A stretch of 64,000 nucleotides of DNA from CALKJU01 sp046349355 (GTDB taxonomy: Bacteria; Pseudomonadota; Alphaproteobacteria; Geminicoccales; Geminicoccaceae). This document shows, one piece after another, positions 49,731 through 58,658 of the stretch. Under the pieces are notes generated by a model that was given only the letters and a program-made list of their open reading frames with translations, was not told where the DNA came from and ran no database searches. Both the position numbers and the translations under genes were made by a program. How positions within the stretch are numbered: position 1 is the stretch's first letter; each line of letters starts with the position of its first letter. The DNA lies in the NCBI GenBank assembly GCA_046349355.1, contig JAXMCM010000022.1, positions 124,001 through 188,000 of the forward strand, given 5' to 3'.

Positions 49731-50639
49731 TCACCCGGCCAGCGAGAACGGATCGACCGGCGTCGCCACCAGGTCCCAGATCAGCTTGCCGCAGACGGCG
49801 AGGACCAGCACCGCCAGCAGGATGCGCATCTGCTCGCCGCGCAGCCGCGCCCCGGCGCGGGCGCCGAACTGGGCGCCGACCACGCCGCCGGCGATCAGCA
49901 GCAGGCCCAGCACGATGTCGACGGTCTGGTTGGTGTAGGCCTGCAGGAAGATCGTGAACGCCGAGACGATGCCGATCTGCAGCAGCGAGGTGCCGACGAC
50001 GACCGTGGTCGGCATGCCGATCAGGTAGATCATCGCCGGCAACATGATGAAGCCGCCGCCCACGCCCATCAGGGCGGTCAGCACGCCGACGGCGGCCCCC
50101 AGCCCCAGCGGCAGCAGGGCGCTGATGTAGAGCCGCGATTCGACGAAGCGCATCTTCAGCGGCAGGCCGTGCAGCCAGTAGTGCTGGTGCAGGCGGCCGC
50201 GCCGCGCCGTCGGCCGGCGGCGGCGGACGAAGGCGACGAGGCCCTCGCCGAGCATCAGGCTGCCGACGGCGCCGAGCAGCAGCACGTAGGCCAGCTGCAC
50301 GACGAGATCGATCTGGCCCAGCCGGCGCAGCCAGGTGAACAGCAGCACGCCGAGGATCGAGCCGATCACGCCGCCGGCGGTCAGCACCATGCCCATGCGC
50401 CGGTCGACGCCGCGCCGGCTGGCATGGTTGAGCACGCCCGACACCGAGGTCGACAGGATCTGCGTCGCGCCCGAGCCGACCGCCACCGCCGGCGGCACGC
50501 CCAGGAAGATCAGCAGCGGCGTCATCAGGAAACCGCCGCCGACGCCGAACAGGCCGGAGAGGAATCCGATCACCCCGCCGAGTGCCAGCAGCACGAACAG
50601 GTTAACCGAGAGCTCGGCGATCGGCAGGTAGATGTCCAT
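49731..50639 (-). CDS. TauE/SafE-family sulfite/organosulfonate exporter
   Basis: A 302-residue inner-membrane permease with about eight hydrophobic helices in two related halves. Each half starts with a glycine-rich motif: GFLSGLFGVGGGFLMTPLL near the N-terminus and GVLTALMGVGGGFIMLPAM in the middle, the TauE signature. The family exports sulfite, sulfoacetate or related anions. I start at ATG 50639 because the normal N-terminus begins here; ATG 50675 would add 12 residues. The SoeABC sulfite oxidase at 17.5-22 kb gives a possible functional link but is far away. Confidence 0.85.
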   Translation of the reverse strand: MDIYLPIAELSVNLFVLLALGGVIGFLSGLFGVGGGFLMTPLLIFLGVPPAVAVGSGATQILSTSVSGVLNHASRRGVDRRMGMVLTAGGVIGSILGVLLFTWLRRLGQIDLVVQLAYVLLLGAVGSLMLGEGLVAFVRRRRPTARRGRLHQHYWLHGLPLKMRFVESRLYISALLPLGLGAAVGVLTALMGVGGGFIMLPAMIYLIGMPTTVVVGTSLLQIGIVSAFTIFLQAYTNQTVDIVLGLLLIAGGVVGAQFGARAGARLRGEQMRILLAVLVLAVCGKLIWDLVATPVDPFSLAG

Positions 50640-50685
50640 GCACCACCGGGGCGGCGGGCCGACGATCCCCCACACATCCCGCCCT

Positions 50686-50707
50686 GCCCCCCGCCGTCAA
50701 GGGGGGC
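50686..50707 (-). terminator. GC-rich hairpin downstream of the RTX gene, possible terminator
   Basis: GCCCCCC (50686-50692) and GGGGGGC (50701-50707) are exact complements with an eight-base loop. The hairpin lies between the RTX stop and the start of the TauE gene, both read leftward. No T-run follows on the minus strand, so the terminator reading is weak. Confidence 0.35.
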
Positions 50708-50775
50708 CGTCCCGGCGGCTCGGGTTGCCGGCGCGGCGCGACGCCGGCGCCACGCCGCACCTGGCCGGGGTGGCG

Positions 50776-51630
50776 CTAGCCGCCGACGATGATGTCGGCG
50801 AAGCCGAGGCCGGTCACGCCGGCCAGCGTCAGCGTCGCCGGACCGCCGCCCGGCAGCGCCGAGAGGTCGATCACGGTCGAGCCGGCGACGATGCTCACCG
50901 CCCGGTCCTGCCCGTCGAGCACGCCGTCGCCGCTGTCGTCGAGCGCCTCCCAGCTGGCGCCGTCGCCGCAGATCCAGACGAGGTCCTCGCCGCCGGTGAA
51001 GTCGAGCACGGTGTCGCTGCCGCCGCCCGTGGCGAGGTCGAGGATGAAGAGGTCGCAGCCCGACCCGCCGGCCATCACGTCGTCGCCGGCGTCGCCGATC
51101 AGGACGTCGTCGCCCTCGCCGCCGCCGAGCAGGTCGTCGCCGGCGCCGCCCTCGACGTGGTCGTCGCCGGTGCCGCCGTCGATGGCGTCGCCGCCCTCGC
51201 CGCCGGACAGCACGTCGTCGCCCTCGCCGCCCGCGACCAGGTCGTTACCGTCGTCGCCCTCGACGACATCGTCGCCGCCGGCCCCGTCGAGCTGGTCGTC
51301 GCCGCCGAGACCGGCGATGACGTCGCTGCCGCCGGCCCCGCCGAGGATGTCGCCGTCGGCGGTCCCGTCGAGGATGTCGTCGTCCGCCGAACCGTCGTCG
51401 GCCGCGGCCTCGGGCTCGTCGGTGGCGTCGACCGCCTCCTCGTCCGTCCCGTCGCTCGGGTCGCCGGCCGGCTCCCCGTCCGCCAGCCCGGTCCCGCCGT
51501 CGTCGGCGGGCACCTCGTCCGCAGGCGGCTCCTCGATCCACCAGAACGCGTCGTCCGCCCAGCCTTCGGGCCAGAACTCGGGGAGGTCGGCGAAGCCGGC
51601 GTCGTCCGGGGCGCGGTCGAGCTCGTCCAT
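50776..51630 (-). CDS. Short RTX (hemolysin-type calcium-binding repeat) protein
   Basis: A 284-residue acidic protein. The N-terminal 80 residues are Asp/Glu/Pro-rich without a signal peptide. About a dozen Gly/Asp-rich nonapeptide repeats of the GGxGxDxLx type follow at about 80-195 (GGDDQLDGAGGDDVVEGDDG and similar), which bind calcium in a beta-roll. A C-terminal region of about 85 residues contains FILDLATGGGSDTVLDF and GQDRAVSIVAGSTVIDLSAL, like the type I secretion end of such proteins. No HlyB/HlyD transporter is adjacent; the TolC homologue at 14.2 kb could be the outer-membrane part. Function (adhesin, surface layer or other) is unknown. Confidence 0.82.
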   Translation of the reverse strand: MDELDRAPDDAGFADLPEFWPEGWADDAFWWIEEPPADEVPADDGGTGLADGEPAGDPSDGTDEEAVDATDEPEAAADDGSADDDILDGTADGDILGGAGGSDVIAGLGGDDQLDGAGGDDVVEGDDGNDLVAGGEGDDVLSGGEGGDAIDGGTGDDHVEGGAGDDLLGGGEGDDVLIGDAGDDVMAGGSGCDLFILDLATGGGSDTVLDFTGGEDLVWICGDGASWEALDDSGDGVLDGQDRAVSIVAGSTVIDLSALPGGGPATLTLAGVTGLGFADIIVGG

Positions 51631-51807
51631 GCGGCGGGGTCCTTCGCAGCGGTCGGTTGCTGCGGCGAGATTGGCCGGCGGCCCCCTAAGGCGTGGTTAA
51701 CGTGGCCGCGGTTCCGCCTGGCCGCAGCGCTGCGCAAGTTTGTCGCGGGGCAATGGGCGCCCGAGGGCGACAGGTCGCACCCGTGCTAGCCTTTCGGAGC
51801 GAAGGGC

Positions 51808-51821
51808 TTGATCCTGATCAA
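51808..51821 (+). promoter_or_regulatory. Perfect FNR/FixK/Anr-type binding site upstream of ccoG
   Basis: TTGATCCTGATCAA exactly matches the consensus TTGAT-N4-ATCAA, 66 bases before the ccoG start. It predicts activation of ccoGHI under low oxygen by an FNR- or FixK-class regulator. The 256-base non-coding region 51631-51886 contains little else recognisable. Confidence 0.88.
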
Positions 51822-51886
51822 TGCCGGCGGCGCGGCGCGGCCGCAGGATCGGGCCGTCGGGAAGCAGTCGGGCTGGCAGGAGCACG

Positions 51887-53338
51887 ATGGCAGAACTGGT
51901 CGAGGTCGACGACGCGCTGTCGCGGCGCCAGCAGCAGGCGTCGCCGCTCTATGCCGGCCGGGTCGAGGTCTACGCCAAGTCCGTCCAGGGCACGTTCCGC
52001 CGCTACAAGTGGGCGGTGCTGGTCGTCCTGCTGGGGCTCTACTACTTGGCGCCGTGGATCCGCTGGGACCGCGGCCCGGGCGTACCCGACCAGGCGATCC
52101 TCGCCGACATGGCCGGGCGGCGGCTCTACTTCTTCTGGATCGAGATCTGGCCGCAGGAGGTCTACTACCTCACCGGCATCCTGATGCTGGCGGCATTCGG
52201 CCTGTTCCTCGCCACCGCGCTGTTCGGCCGCGTCTGGTGCGGGTTCACCTGCCCGCAGACGGTGTGGACCGACCTGTTCATGATGGTCGAGCGCTGGCTC
52301 GAGGGCGACCGCAACCAGCGGATGAAGTTCGACAAGGCGCCGTGGACGACCGACAAGATCCTGCGCCGCGTCGCCAAGCACCTGGTCTGGCTGCTGATCG
52401 CGCTGGCGACCGGCGGCGCCTGGATCATGTACTTCAACGACGCGCCGACGGTGCTGCGCGCGTTCTTCACCGGCGAGGCCGGGCTCGCGACCTACTTCTT
52501 CGTCGCCCTGTTCACCGCCACCACCTACCTGCTGGCCGGCCTCGCCCGCGAGCAGGTCTGCACCTACATGTGCCCATGGCCGCGCATCCAGGGCGGCCTG
52601 CTCGACCAGGACAGCCTCGTCGTCACCTACGAGCGCTGGCGCGGCGAGCCGCGCGGCAAGCACAAGAAGGGCGACGCCTGGGAAGGCCGCGGCGACTGCG
52701 TCGACTGCAACCAGTGCGTCGCCGTCTGCCCGATGGGCATCGACATCCGCGACGGCATCCAGCTCGAGTGCATCGGCTGCGCGCTGTGCATCGACGCCTG
52801 CAACGGCGTCATGGAGAAGCTCGACCGGCCGCCGAACCTGATCACCTGGGACAGCGAGCGCAACACCCAGCTCCGCTCGGCCGGCCAGCCGCCGGTCTAC
52901 CGGCTGATCCGCCCGCGCACGATCCTCTACGTCATCCTGCTGGCGATCGTCGCCGGCATCATGCTCGTGGCGCTGGCGCTGCGTTCGGACACCGGCGTCA
53001 ACGTCCTGCCCGACCGCAATCCGCTGTTCGTGCGCCTGTCGGACGGCTCGATCCGCAACGGCTACACGCTGAAGATCCTCAACAAGGCCGGCGAGGACCG
53101 CAGCTACCGGGTGACCGTCGAGGGCGTCCCGGCGACGCTGTCGGTGCCGGGCGGCGAGGCCGCCGACCAGGTCGTGCTGACCGCCCCGCGCGACGGCGTC
53201 GGTACCAACCGGCTGTTCGTCCGCCTGCCGGCACAGGCGGTGGAGGAGGAGCAGATGCCGGTCACGCTGGTGCTCACCGATGTCGCGAGCGGTGCGGTGA
53301 CGCGCCACGAGACGATCTTCAGGGGACCCGAGGAATGA
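51887..53338 (+). CDS. ccoG: Cytochrome cbb3 oxidase accessory protein CcoG (FixG)
   Basis: A 483-residue membrane protein of the FixG/RdxA group, needed for maturation of cbb3-type oxidase, probably in copper reduction. About five transmembrane helices are visible, with GRVWCGFTCPQTVWTDL and CTYMCPWPRIQGGL between them. A two-cluster ferredoxin segment follows (CVDCNQCVAVCPMG, CIGCALCIDACNG). A C-terminal Ig-like domain is at about 395-480. The ATG at 51887 is preceded by GGAG. Its stop overlaps the ccoH start (ATGA). Confidence 0.93.
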   Translation: MAELVEVDDALSRRQQQASPLYAGRVEVYAKSVQGTFRRYKWAVLVVLLGLYYLAPWIRWDRGPGVPDQAILADMAGRRLYFFWIEIWPQEVYYLTGILMLAAFGLFLATALFGRVWCGFTCPQTVWTDLFMMVERWLEGDRNQRMKFDKAPWTTDKILRRVAKHLVWLLIALATGGAWIMYFNDAPTVLRAFFTGEAGLATYFFVALFTATTYLLAGLAREQVCTYMCPWPRIQGGLLDQDSLVVTYERWRGEPRGKHKKGDAWEGRGDCVDCNQCVAVCPMGIDIRDGIQLECIGCALCIDACNGVMEKLDRPPNLITWDSERNTQLRSAGQPPVYRLIRPRTILYVILLAIVAGIMLVALALRSDTGVNVLPDRNPLFVRLSDGSIRNGYTLKILNKAGEDRSYRVTVEGVPATLSVPGGEAADQVVLTAPRDGVGTNRLFVRLPAQAVEEEQMPVTLVLTDVASGAVTRHETIFRGPEE

Positions 53339-53829
53339 GTGCAGCCGCCATGACCGCTCCCCGCAGCGGCCGCTGGATCCCGTGGGTGTTCGTCGCCGGC
53401 TTCGGCGTCGTCCTCGCCGCCAACGGCACGATGATCTGGTACGCCACGACCAGCTTTCCCGGCCTCGTCACCACGAAGGCGTACGACGAGGGCATCGCCT
53501 ACAACCAGAACCTCGAAGCCGCCGAGGCGCAGGCGAAGCTCGGCTGGCAGCCGGCGCTGACGGTGCGGCCGCTCGAGGGCTTCCGCGGCGGGCTCGAGCT
53601 GCGCCTGCTCGACCGCGACGGCGCCCCGCTCGACGGCGCCACGGTCTCGGCCAAGCTCGAGCGTCCGGTCGAGGTCGAGCACGACTTCGCGGTCGCGCTC
53701 GAGGGCCGCGGCGGCGGCCGCTATGCCGCCGCCTTCGACGTGCCGCGCGTCGGCGTCTGGGACGTCCACCTCGTCATCCGCCGCGGGGACGCCAGCTTCG
53801 TCCTCGACGAGCGGGTGACCTTCCGCTGA
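53335..53829 (+). CDS. ccoH: cbb3 oxidase assembly protein CcoH (FixH)
   Basis: A 164-residue protein with one N-terminal membrane helix at about 14-38 (WIPWVFVAGFGVVLAANGTM) and a periplasmic beta-rich domain with the family motif WYATTSFPGLVTTKAYDEGI. It helps assemble the cbb3 oxidase. The ATG overlaps the ccoG stop and its own stop overlaps the ccoI start, so the three genes are strictly coupled. Confidence 0.88.
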   Translation: MSAAAMTAPRSGRWIPWVFVAGFGVVLAANGTMIWYATTSFPGLVTTKAYDEGIAYNQNLEAAEAQAKLGWQPALTVRPLEGFRGGLELRLLDRDGAPLDGATVSAKLERPVEVEHDFAVALEGRGGGRYAAAFDVPRVGVWDVHLVIRRGDASFVLDERVTFR

Positions 53830-56051
53830 TGGCCGCCGCCGTCCTCGGCGAGGCGCCGGCACGGCCGGCCGCCGAGCCGGCCGACGAGCTGGCGCCGCCC
53901 GCCGACCTCGCACCCTTCGTCCGCCACGAGGATGGCGGCCTCAACAGCCTGCACCTGATGGTCGAGGGGGCCCACTGCGGCGCCTGCGTGCGGCGGATCG
54001 AGCGCGCCGTGCAGGCGGTGGGCGGCCTCGAGACCGGCCGGCTGAACCTGACGACCCGCCGCCTCACCCTGCGCTGGCCGGGCGACGCCGGGCGTGCCGC
54101 CGGCTACGCCCGCGCCGTCGCCGAGCTCGGCTACCGCGTCGTGCCGTTCGACCCGGAGCGGCTGGGCTCGCTCGACCAGAAGGCCGAGCGCGACCTGCTG
54201 CGCTGCCTCGCCGTCGCCGGCTTCGCCACCAGCAACATCATGCTGCTGGCGGTCTCGGTCTGGGCCGGCCACGCCTACGGCATGGGTGCCGGCACCCGCA
54301 CCTTCTTCCACTGGGTCGAGGCGCTGATCGCGCTGCCGGCCATCGCCTATGCCGGCCGGCCGTTCTTCCGCTCGGCGTGGAGCGCGCTGCGCCACGGCCG
54401 CACCAACATGGACGTGCCGATCTCGCTGGGCGTCATCATCGCCCCGGCGATGAGCCTCTACGAGACGATCCACGCCGGCGAGCACGCCTATTTCGACAGC
54501 GCCGTCACGCTGCTGTTCTTCCTGCTGGTCGGCCGCTACCTCGACCAGCGCGCCCGCGGGGCGGCGCGCGGTGCGGCCGAGCGCCTGCTGGCGCTGGGCG
54601 CGAGCGCCGTCACCCTGGTCCTGCCCGACGGCACCACCCGCAGCGCCCGCCCGGAGCAGCTCGAGGCGGGCCAGGAGGTGCTGGTCGCCACCGGCGAGCG
54701 CGTCGGCGTCGACGGCACCGTCCGCGACGGCCGCTCCGAGCTCGACACCAGCCTGATCACCGGCGAGACCGCCCCGCAGTCCGTCGGACCCGGCGACCAG
54801 GTGTTCGCCGGCACCATCAACCTCGCCGCACCCCTGCGCCTCACCGTCCGCGCCACCGGCGAGGGCACCCTGCTGGCCGAGATCGTCCGGCTGATGGAGA
54901 CGGCCGAGCAGCGCCGCGGCCGCTTCGTCGCCCTGGCCGACCGCGTCGCCCGGCTCTACGCCCCGGCGGTCCACACCCTGGCGCTGGCCACCTTCCTCGG
55001 CTGGACGCTGCTCGGCGGGGCGGGCTGGCAGACGGCGCTGATGTTCGCCGTCTCGGTGCTGATCGTCACCTGCCCCTGTGCGCTGGGCCTTGCCGTGCCG
55101 GCGGTGCAGGTGATCGCCAGCGGCCGGCTGATGAAGGGCGGCACGCTGCTGAAGTCGGCGACGGCGCTCGAGCGCTTCGCCACCGTCGATACCGTCGTCT
55201 TCGACAAGACCGGGACGCTGACGCTGGGCCGGCCCGAGCTGCTGCCGGGTGCCTGGACCGATGCCGACCTGCTGGCCGCCGCCGGCCTTGCCAAGGCCTC
55301 GCGCCATCCGCTGGCCCGGGCGCTGGCGCGGGCCTGCCCGCCGGCGGTGGCCGCCCGCGGCGTGGCCGAGGTCGCCGGCCAGGGCCTGCAGCTGGCCATG
55401 CCCGGGGGCGTCTGGCGCCTCGGCCGGCGTGGCTGGGCGGCCGACGTCGCCGACGATGCCGAGGCCGGCCCCGAGCTGTGGCTGGGCCGGCCGGACCTGC
55501 CGCCGGTCCGCTTCGCCTTCGCCGACACCCTGCGCGAGGACGCCGCCGCGACCGTGGCGACGCTGCGGTCGATGGGCCTGGCCGTCGAGCTGCTCTCCGG
55601 CGACCGCCCGGCGACGGTGGCGGCCGCCGCCTCGGCGCTGGGCATCGCCGACTGGCAGGCCGGCCTCAAGCCGGCCGACAAGGTGACCCGGCTCGAGGCC
55701 CTGGCGGCGCAGGGCCGCAAGGTGCTGATGGTCGGCGACGGCCTCAACGACGCCCCGGCCCTGGCGGCGGCGCACGTCTCGCTGTCGCCGTCGACCGCGG
55801 TCGACATCAGCCAGACCGCCGCCGACGCGGTCTTCCAGGGCCGCCAGCTGCAGCCGGTGATCGAGTGCCTGCGCACCGCCCGCCGGGCGGAAGCGCTGGT
55901 CCGCCAGAACATCGTCCTGGCCTTCGTCTACAACGTCGTCACCGTCCCGCTGGCGATGGCCGGCATGGTCACGCCGCTCGTGGCGGCGGTGGCGATGAGC
56001 TCGAGCTCGATCATGGTCGTCGGCAACGCGCTGCGGCTGCGCCGCGGCTAG
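53829..56051 (+). CDS. ccoI: Copper-transporting P-type ATPase CcoI (FixI)
   Basis: A 740-residue P1B-type ATPase that moves copper for cbb3 oxidase assembly. An N-terminal metal-binding domain has GAHCGACVRRIE with Cys50 and Cys53. The transmembrane copper site is CPC at 415-417 (VTCPCALGL), the phosphorylated aspartate is Asp459 in DKTGTLT, the HP motif is in KASRHPLARAL and the hinge is VGDGLNDAPAL. The start overlaps the ccoH stop (TGATG). The short ccoS gene that usually follows is absent: a GntR gene on the other strand overlaps the last 4 bases. Confidence 0.93.
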   Translation: MAAAVLGEAPARPAAEPADELAPPADLAPFVRHEDGGLNSLHLMVEGAHCGACVRRIERAVQAVGGLETGRLNLTTRRLTLRWPGDAGRAAGYARAVAELGYRVVPFDPERLGSLDQKAERDLLRCLAVAGFATSNIMLLAVSVWAGHAYGMGAGTRTFFHWVEALIALPAIAYAGRPFFRSAWSALRHGRTNMDVPISLGVIIAPAMSLYETIHAGEHAYFDSAVTLLFFLLVGRYLDQRARGAARGAAERLLALGASAVTLVLPDGTTRSARPEQLEAGQEVLVATGERVGVDGTVRDGRSELDTSLITGETAPQSVGPGDQVFAGTINLAAPLRLTVRATGEGTLLAEIVRLMETAEQRRGRFVALADRVARLYAPAVHTLALATFLGWTLLGGAGWQTALMFAVSVLIVTCPCALGLAVPAVQVIASGRLMKGGTLLKSATALERFATVDTVVFDKTGTLTLGRPELLPGAWTDADLLAAAGLAKASRHPLARALARACPPAVAARGVAEVAGQGLQLAMPGGVWRLGRRGWAADVADDAEAGPELWLGRPDLPPVRFAFADTLREDAAATVATLRSMGLAVELLSGDRPATVAAAASALGIADWQAGLKPADKVTRLEALAAQGRKVLMVGDGLNDAPALAAAHVSLSPSTAVDISQTAADAVFQGRQLQPVIECLRTARRAEALVRQNIVLAFVYNVVTVPLAMAGMVTPLVAAVAMSSSSIMVVGNALRLRRG

Positions 56052-56737
56052 GCGGAGGACCCGGCGAGCAGGGGCTGCAGGAACGCCGCCGCGGCGCCGA
56101 TGTCGTCGCCCACCGCCTGCCGCGCCCGCGCCGCGTCGCCGTCGCGCAGGGCCTGCAGGATCGCGCGGTGGCGCGAGTTGGCGACGACCAGCCCCTCGGG
56201 CGTTCGCATCAGGTCGATGTAGGGGCCGATCTGCAGCCACAGCGACTCGATCATCGCCAGCAGCGTCTCCGACGCCGCGGCGCGGTAGATGCGGAAATGG
56301 AACTCGCGGTTGGCCGGGACGAAGGCGGCGGCGTCGCGCGCCGCCGAGGCGCCTTCCATCACCTCGATCAGCTCGGCCATCCGGGCGAGGTCGGCGGCCG
56401 TGATGCGCGGCGTCGCCCATTCGGTGGCCAGGCCCTCGATCTCCTGGCGGACCCGGCGCAGGTCGCCGAGGCGGGCGGCGCTGAGCGGCGGGATGCCGAC
56501 CGAGCGGCCGGCGACGACGGTCAGCGCCTTCTCGGCGACCAGCCGGTGCAGCGCCTCGCGCACCGGCATGGCGCTGGTGCCGAAGGCGTCCGCGAGGCTC
56601 TGGATGGTGACGCTGCGGCCGGGCTCGATGGCGCCGTCGAGGATCATCTCGCGGATCTCGCGATAGACGCGATCCTGCACGGTCTCGCGCGCGACCGGCC
56701 GGAACGGCAGCTTGCCGGCGCTGGGCCTGATGTCCAT
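56048..56737 (-). CDS. GntR-family transcriptional regulator (FCD subgroup)
   Basis: A 229-residue regulator. The N-terminal winged helix-turn-helix begins VQDRVYREIREMILDGAIEPG and includes IQSLADAFGTSAMPVREALHRL. The C-terminal all-helical FCD ligand-binding domain shows NREFHFRIYRAAASETLLAMIESLW and ends with SRHRAILQALRDGDAARARQAV; FCD regulators commonly sense organic acids through a metal-bound pocket. The ATG at 56737 has AGGGGCAGG upstream. It is divergent from the five-gene BKACE operon by 155 bases and is probably its regulator. No clear operator half-sites were identified. Confidence 0.9.
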   Translation of the reverse strand: MDIRPSAGKLPFRPVARETVQDRVYREIREMILDGAIEPGRSVTIQSLADAFGTSAMPVREALHRLVAEKALTVVAGRSVGIPPLSAARLGDLRRVRQEIEGLATEWATPRITAADLARMAELIEVMEGASAARDAAAFVPANREFHFRIYRAAASETLLAMIESLWLQIGPYIDLMRTPEGLVVANSRHRAILQALRDGDAARARQAVGDDIGAAAAFLQPLLAGSSA

Positions 56738-56892
56738 CCTGCCCCTTGTCCCATCCACGCCGCGACACCCTAGCCGCAGTCGGTCGTCCGCCGAAAGCCG
56801 ATGTCGAGCGGTCGCCATGCGCGCGACGGCCTTGCGGAGCCGTCCGCCGCGGCTCACCCTGCCCGCAGACCAATGCCGCGACGGGGGGCCGG

Positions 56893-57675
56893 ATGCTGAG
56901 CGGACTGAGGGTGGCCGACGGGCTGCGCGTCCTGGTGACCGCCGGTGCGTCGGGCATCGGCCGTGCCATCGTCGAGGCGATGCTCGAGGCCGGCGCCCGC
57001 GTCCACATCTGCGACGTCGACGACACCGCCATCGCCGCCTTCCGCGCCGCCCATCCGCAGGTCGGCGTGAGCCGGGCCGACGTCGCCGACGAGGCCGCGG
57101 TCGATGCCCTGTTCGCCGACGTCAAGGCCGGCCTCGGCGGGCTCGACGTGCTGGTCAACAATGCCGGCATCGCCGGGCCGACCGGCAACATCGAGGACAT
57201 CGACCCGGCCGACTGGCGGCGCTGCATCGATGTCGACCTGACCGGCCAGTTCCTCTGCGCCCGCCGCGCCGTGCCGATGCTCAAGGCCAACGGCAGCGGG
57301 GTGATCATCAACCTGAGCTCGGCCGCCGGCCGGCTCGGCTACGCCTTCCGCACGCCCTACGCCGCCGCCAAGTGGGGCGTGATCGGCCTGACCCAGAGCC
57401 TCGCCCGCGAGCTCGGACCCTTCAACATCAGCGTCAACGCGGTGCTGCCGGGCATCGTCGCCGGACCGCGGATCGACCGGGTGATCGCCGCGCGGGCGAC
57501 CCAGATGGGCATCAGCCACGCCGAGATGGAAAAGCAGTATCTCGACAAGGTCTCGATGCGGACCAAGGTGACGGCCGAGGACGTCGCCGCCAGCGTCGTC
57601 TACCTGTGCTCGCCGCTCGGGCGTCGCGTCTCCGGACAGTCGCTGGGCGTGTGCGGCAATGTCGAGACCATCTGA
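56893..57675 (+). CDS. Short-chain dehydrogenase/reductase of the BKACE operon
   Basis: A 260-residue NAD(P)-dependent SDR. The cofactor motif is TAGASGIGRAI at about residues 16-26, with the NAD-type ICDVDD after strand 2. NNAGIAGPTG, the catalytic serine in NLSSAAGRLG, and YAAAKWGVIG with Tyr and Lys follow. It opens the five-gene operon divergent from the GntR regulator; the next gene starts four bases later. It probably oxidises a hydroxy acid or sugar acid to feed the pathway. Confidence 0.85.
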   Translation: MLSGLRVADGLRVLVTAGASGIGRAIVEAMLEAGARVHICDVDDTAIAAFRAAHPQVGVSRADVADEAAVDALFADVKAGLGGLDVLVNNAGIAGPTGNIEDIDPADWRRCIDVDLTGQFLCARRAVPMLKANGSGVIINLSSAAGRLGYAFRTPYAAAKWGVIGLTQSLARELGPFNISVNAVLPGIVAGPRIDRVIAARATQMGISHAEMEKQYLDKVSMRTKVTAEDVAASVVYLCSPLGRRVSGQSLGVCGNVETI

Positions 57676-57679
57676 GACC

Positions 57680-58633
57680 ATGCCCATGCTCGAGGTCGCC
57701 ATCGTCGGCACCGGCCTCGTCGGCCGGGCCTGGACCATCTCCTTCGCCCGGGCCGGCCACCGCTGCCGGCTGTGGGACCCGACGCCCGGTGCCGCGGCCG
57801 CCGCCATCGGCACCATCGCCGGCCTGCTCGCCGACCTCGCCGAGCAGGACCTGCTGGGCGGCCAGAGCGTCGCCACGGTGACGGCACGGATCGTCCACGC
57901 CGACACGCTGGAGGCTGCCGTCAGCGGTGCCGACTGGGTGCAGGAGAGTGCGCCCGAGGTGGTCGCGGTGAAGCGCGAGCTGTGGGCGAAGCTGGACCGG
58001 CTGGCCGGGCCCGACGCGATCCTGTCCTCGTCGACCTCGGCCATCGTGCCCTCGAAGTTCACCGACCACCTCGCCGGCCGGCAGCGCTGCGTCGTCACCC
58101 ATCCGATCAACCCGCCCTACCTGATCCCGGCGGTCGAGCTGGTGCCGGCACCCTGGACGGCACCCGAGGTCATGGAGAAGGCGGCCGGCATCCTGCGCGG
58201 CATCGGCCAGGCGCCGATCGTCATGCACCGCGAGCTGGCGGGGTTCGTCATGAACCGGATGCAGGCGGCCCTGTTCGCCGAGGCGCGGCGGCTGGTCGAC
58301 GGCGGCTGGTGCTCGGTCGAGGACGTCGACATCGGCATCCGCGATGGCCTTGCCCTGCGCTGGTCGTTCATCGGCCCGTACGAGGTCGGCGACCTCAACG
58401 CGCCGGGCGGCGTGCGCGAGTACTTCACCAAGTTCCGCTCGGTGCTCGAAGGGCTGGCCCGGGAGGCCGAGGGGCCGGTCGACTGGGACGGGCCGGCGCT
58501 CGACGAGATCGAGCGGCAGCGGCGGGCGAAGCTGCCGGCCGACCGGCTGGCCGAGCGCCAGCGCTGGCGCGACCGCCGGCTGATGGCGCTGGCCAAGCAC
58601 AAGAGGAAGGCCGCCGACGAGATCGGCGAATGA
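57680..58633 (+). CDS. 3-hydroxyacyl-CoA dehydrogenase-family protein (lambda-crystallin/L-gulonate dehydrogenase-like)
   Basis: A 317-residue NAD-dependent dehydrogenase. The N-terminus MLEVAIVGTGLVGRAWTISF is the Rossmann motif in the CRYL1/L-gulonate 3-dehydrogenase style. SSTSAIVPSKF and THPINPPYLIPAVELVP (with the catalytic His) follow, then the helical C-terminal domain with GFVMNRMQAAL. Carnitine 3-dehydrogenases belong to the same superfamily. It would oxidise a 3-hydroxy acid to the 3-keto acid, the substrate class of the BKACE enzyme in the next gene. An ATG at 57659 is a possible earlier start. Confidence 0.82.
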   Translation: MPMLEVAIVGTGLVGRAWTISFARAGHRCRLWDPTPGAAAAAIGTIAGLLADLAEQDLLGGQSVATVTARIVHADTLEAAVSGADWVQESAPEVVAVKRELWAKLDRLAGPDAILSSSTSAIVPSKFTDHLAGRQRCVVTHPINPPYLIPAVELVPAPWTAPEVMEKAAGILRGIGQAPIVMHRELAGFVMNRMQAALFAEARRLVDGGWCSVEDVDIGIRDGLALRWSFIGPYEVGDLNAPGGVREYFTKFRSVLEGLAREAEGPVDWDGPALDEIERQRRAKLPADRLAERQRWRDRRLMALAKHKRKAADEIGE

Positions 58634-58658
58634 CGACGCCGCAGCGAGGAGCACGGGC

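Noticed and set aside
50950..51420. Tandem-repeat-like DNA suggesting a CRISPR or satellite array
   Set aside because: The repeats encode RTX nonapeptides in frame, are imperfect and have no regular spacers.
53721..57311. Open frame of 1196 codons on the minus strand opposite ccoI and the BKACE operon start
   Set aside because: It is antisense to ccoI, whose P-type ATPase motifs are unmistakable; such long empty frames are expected at this GC content and the translation is low-complexity.
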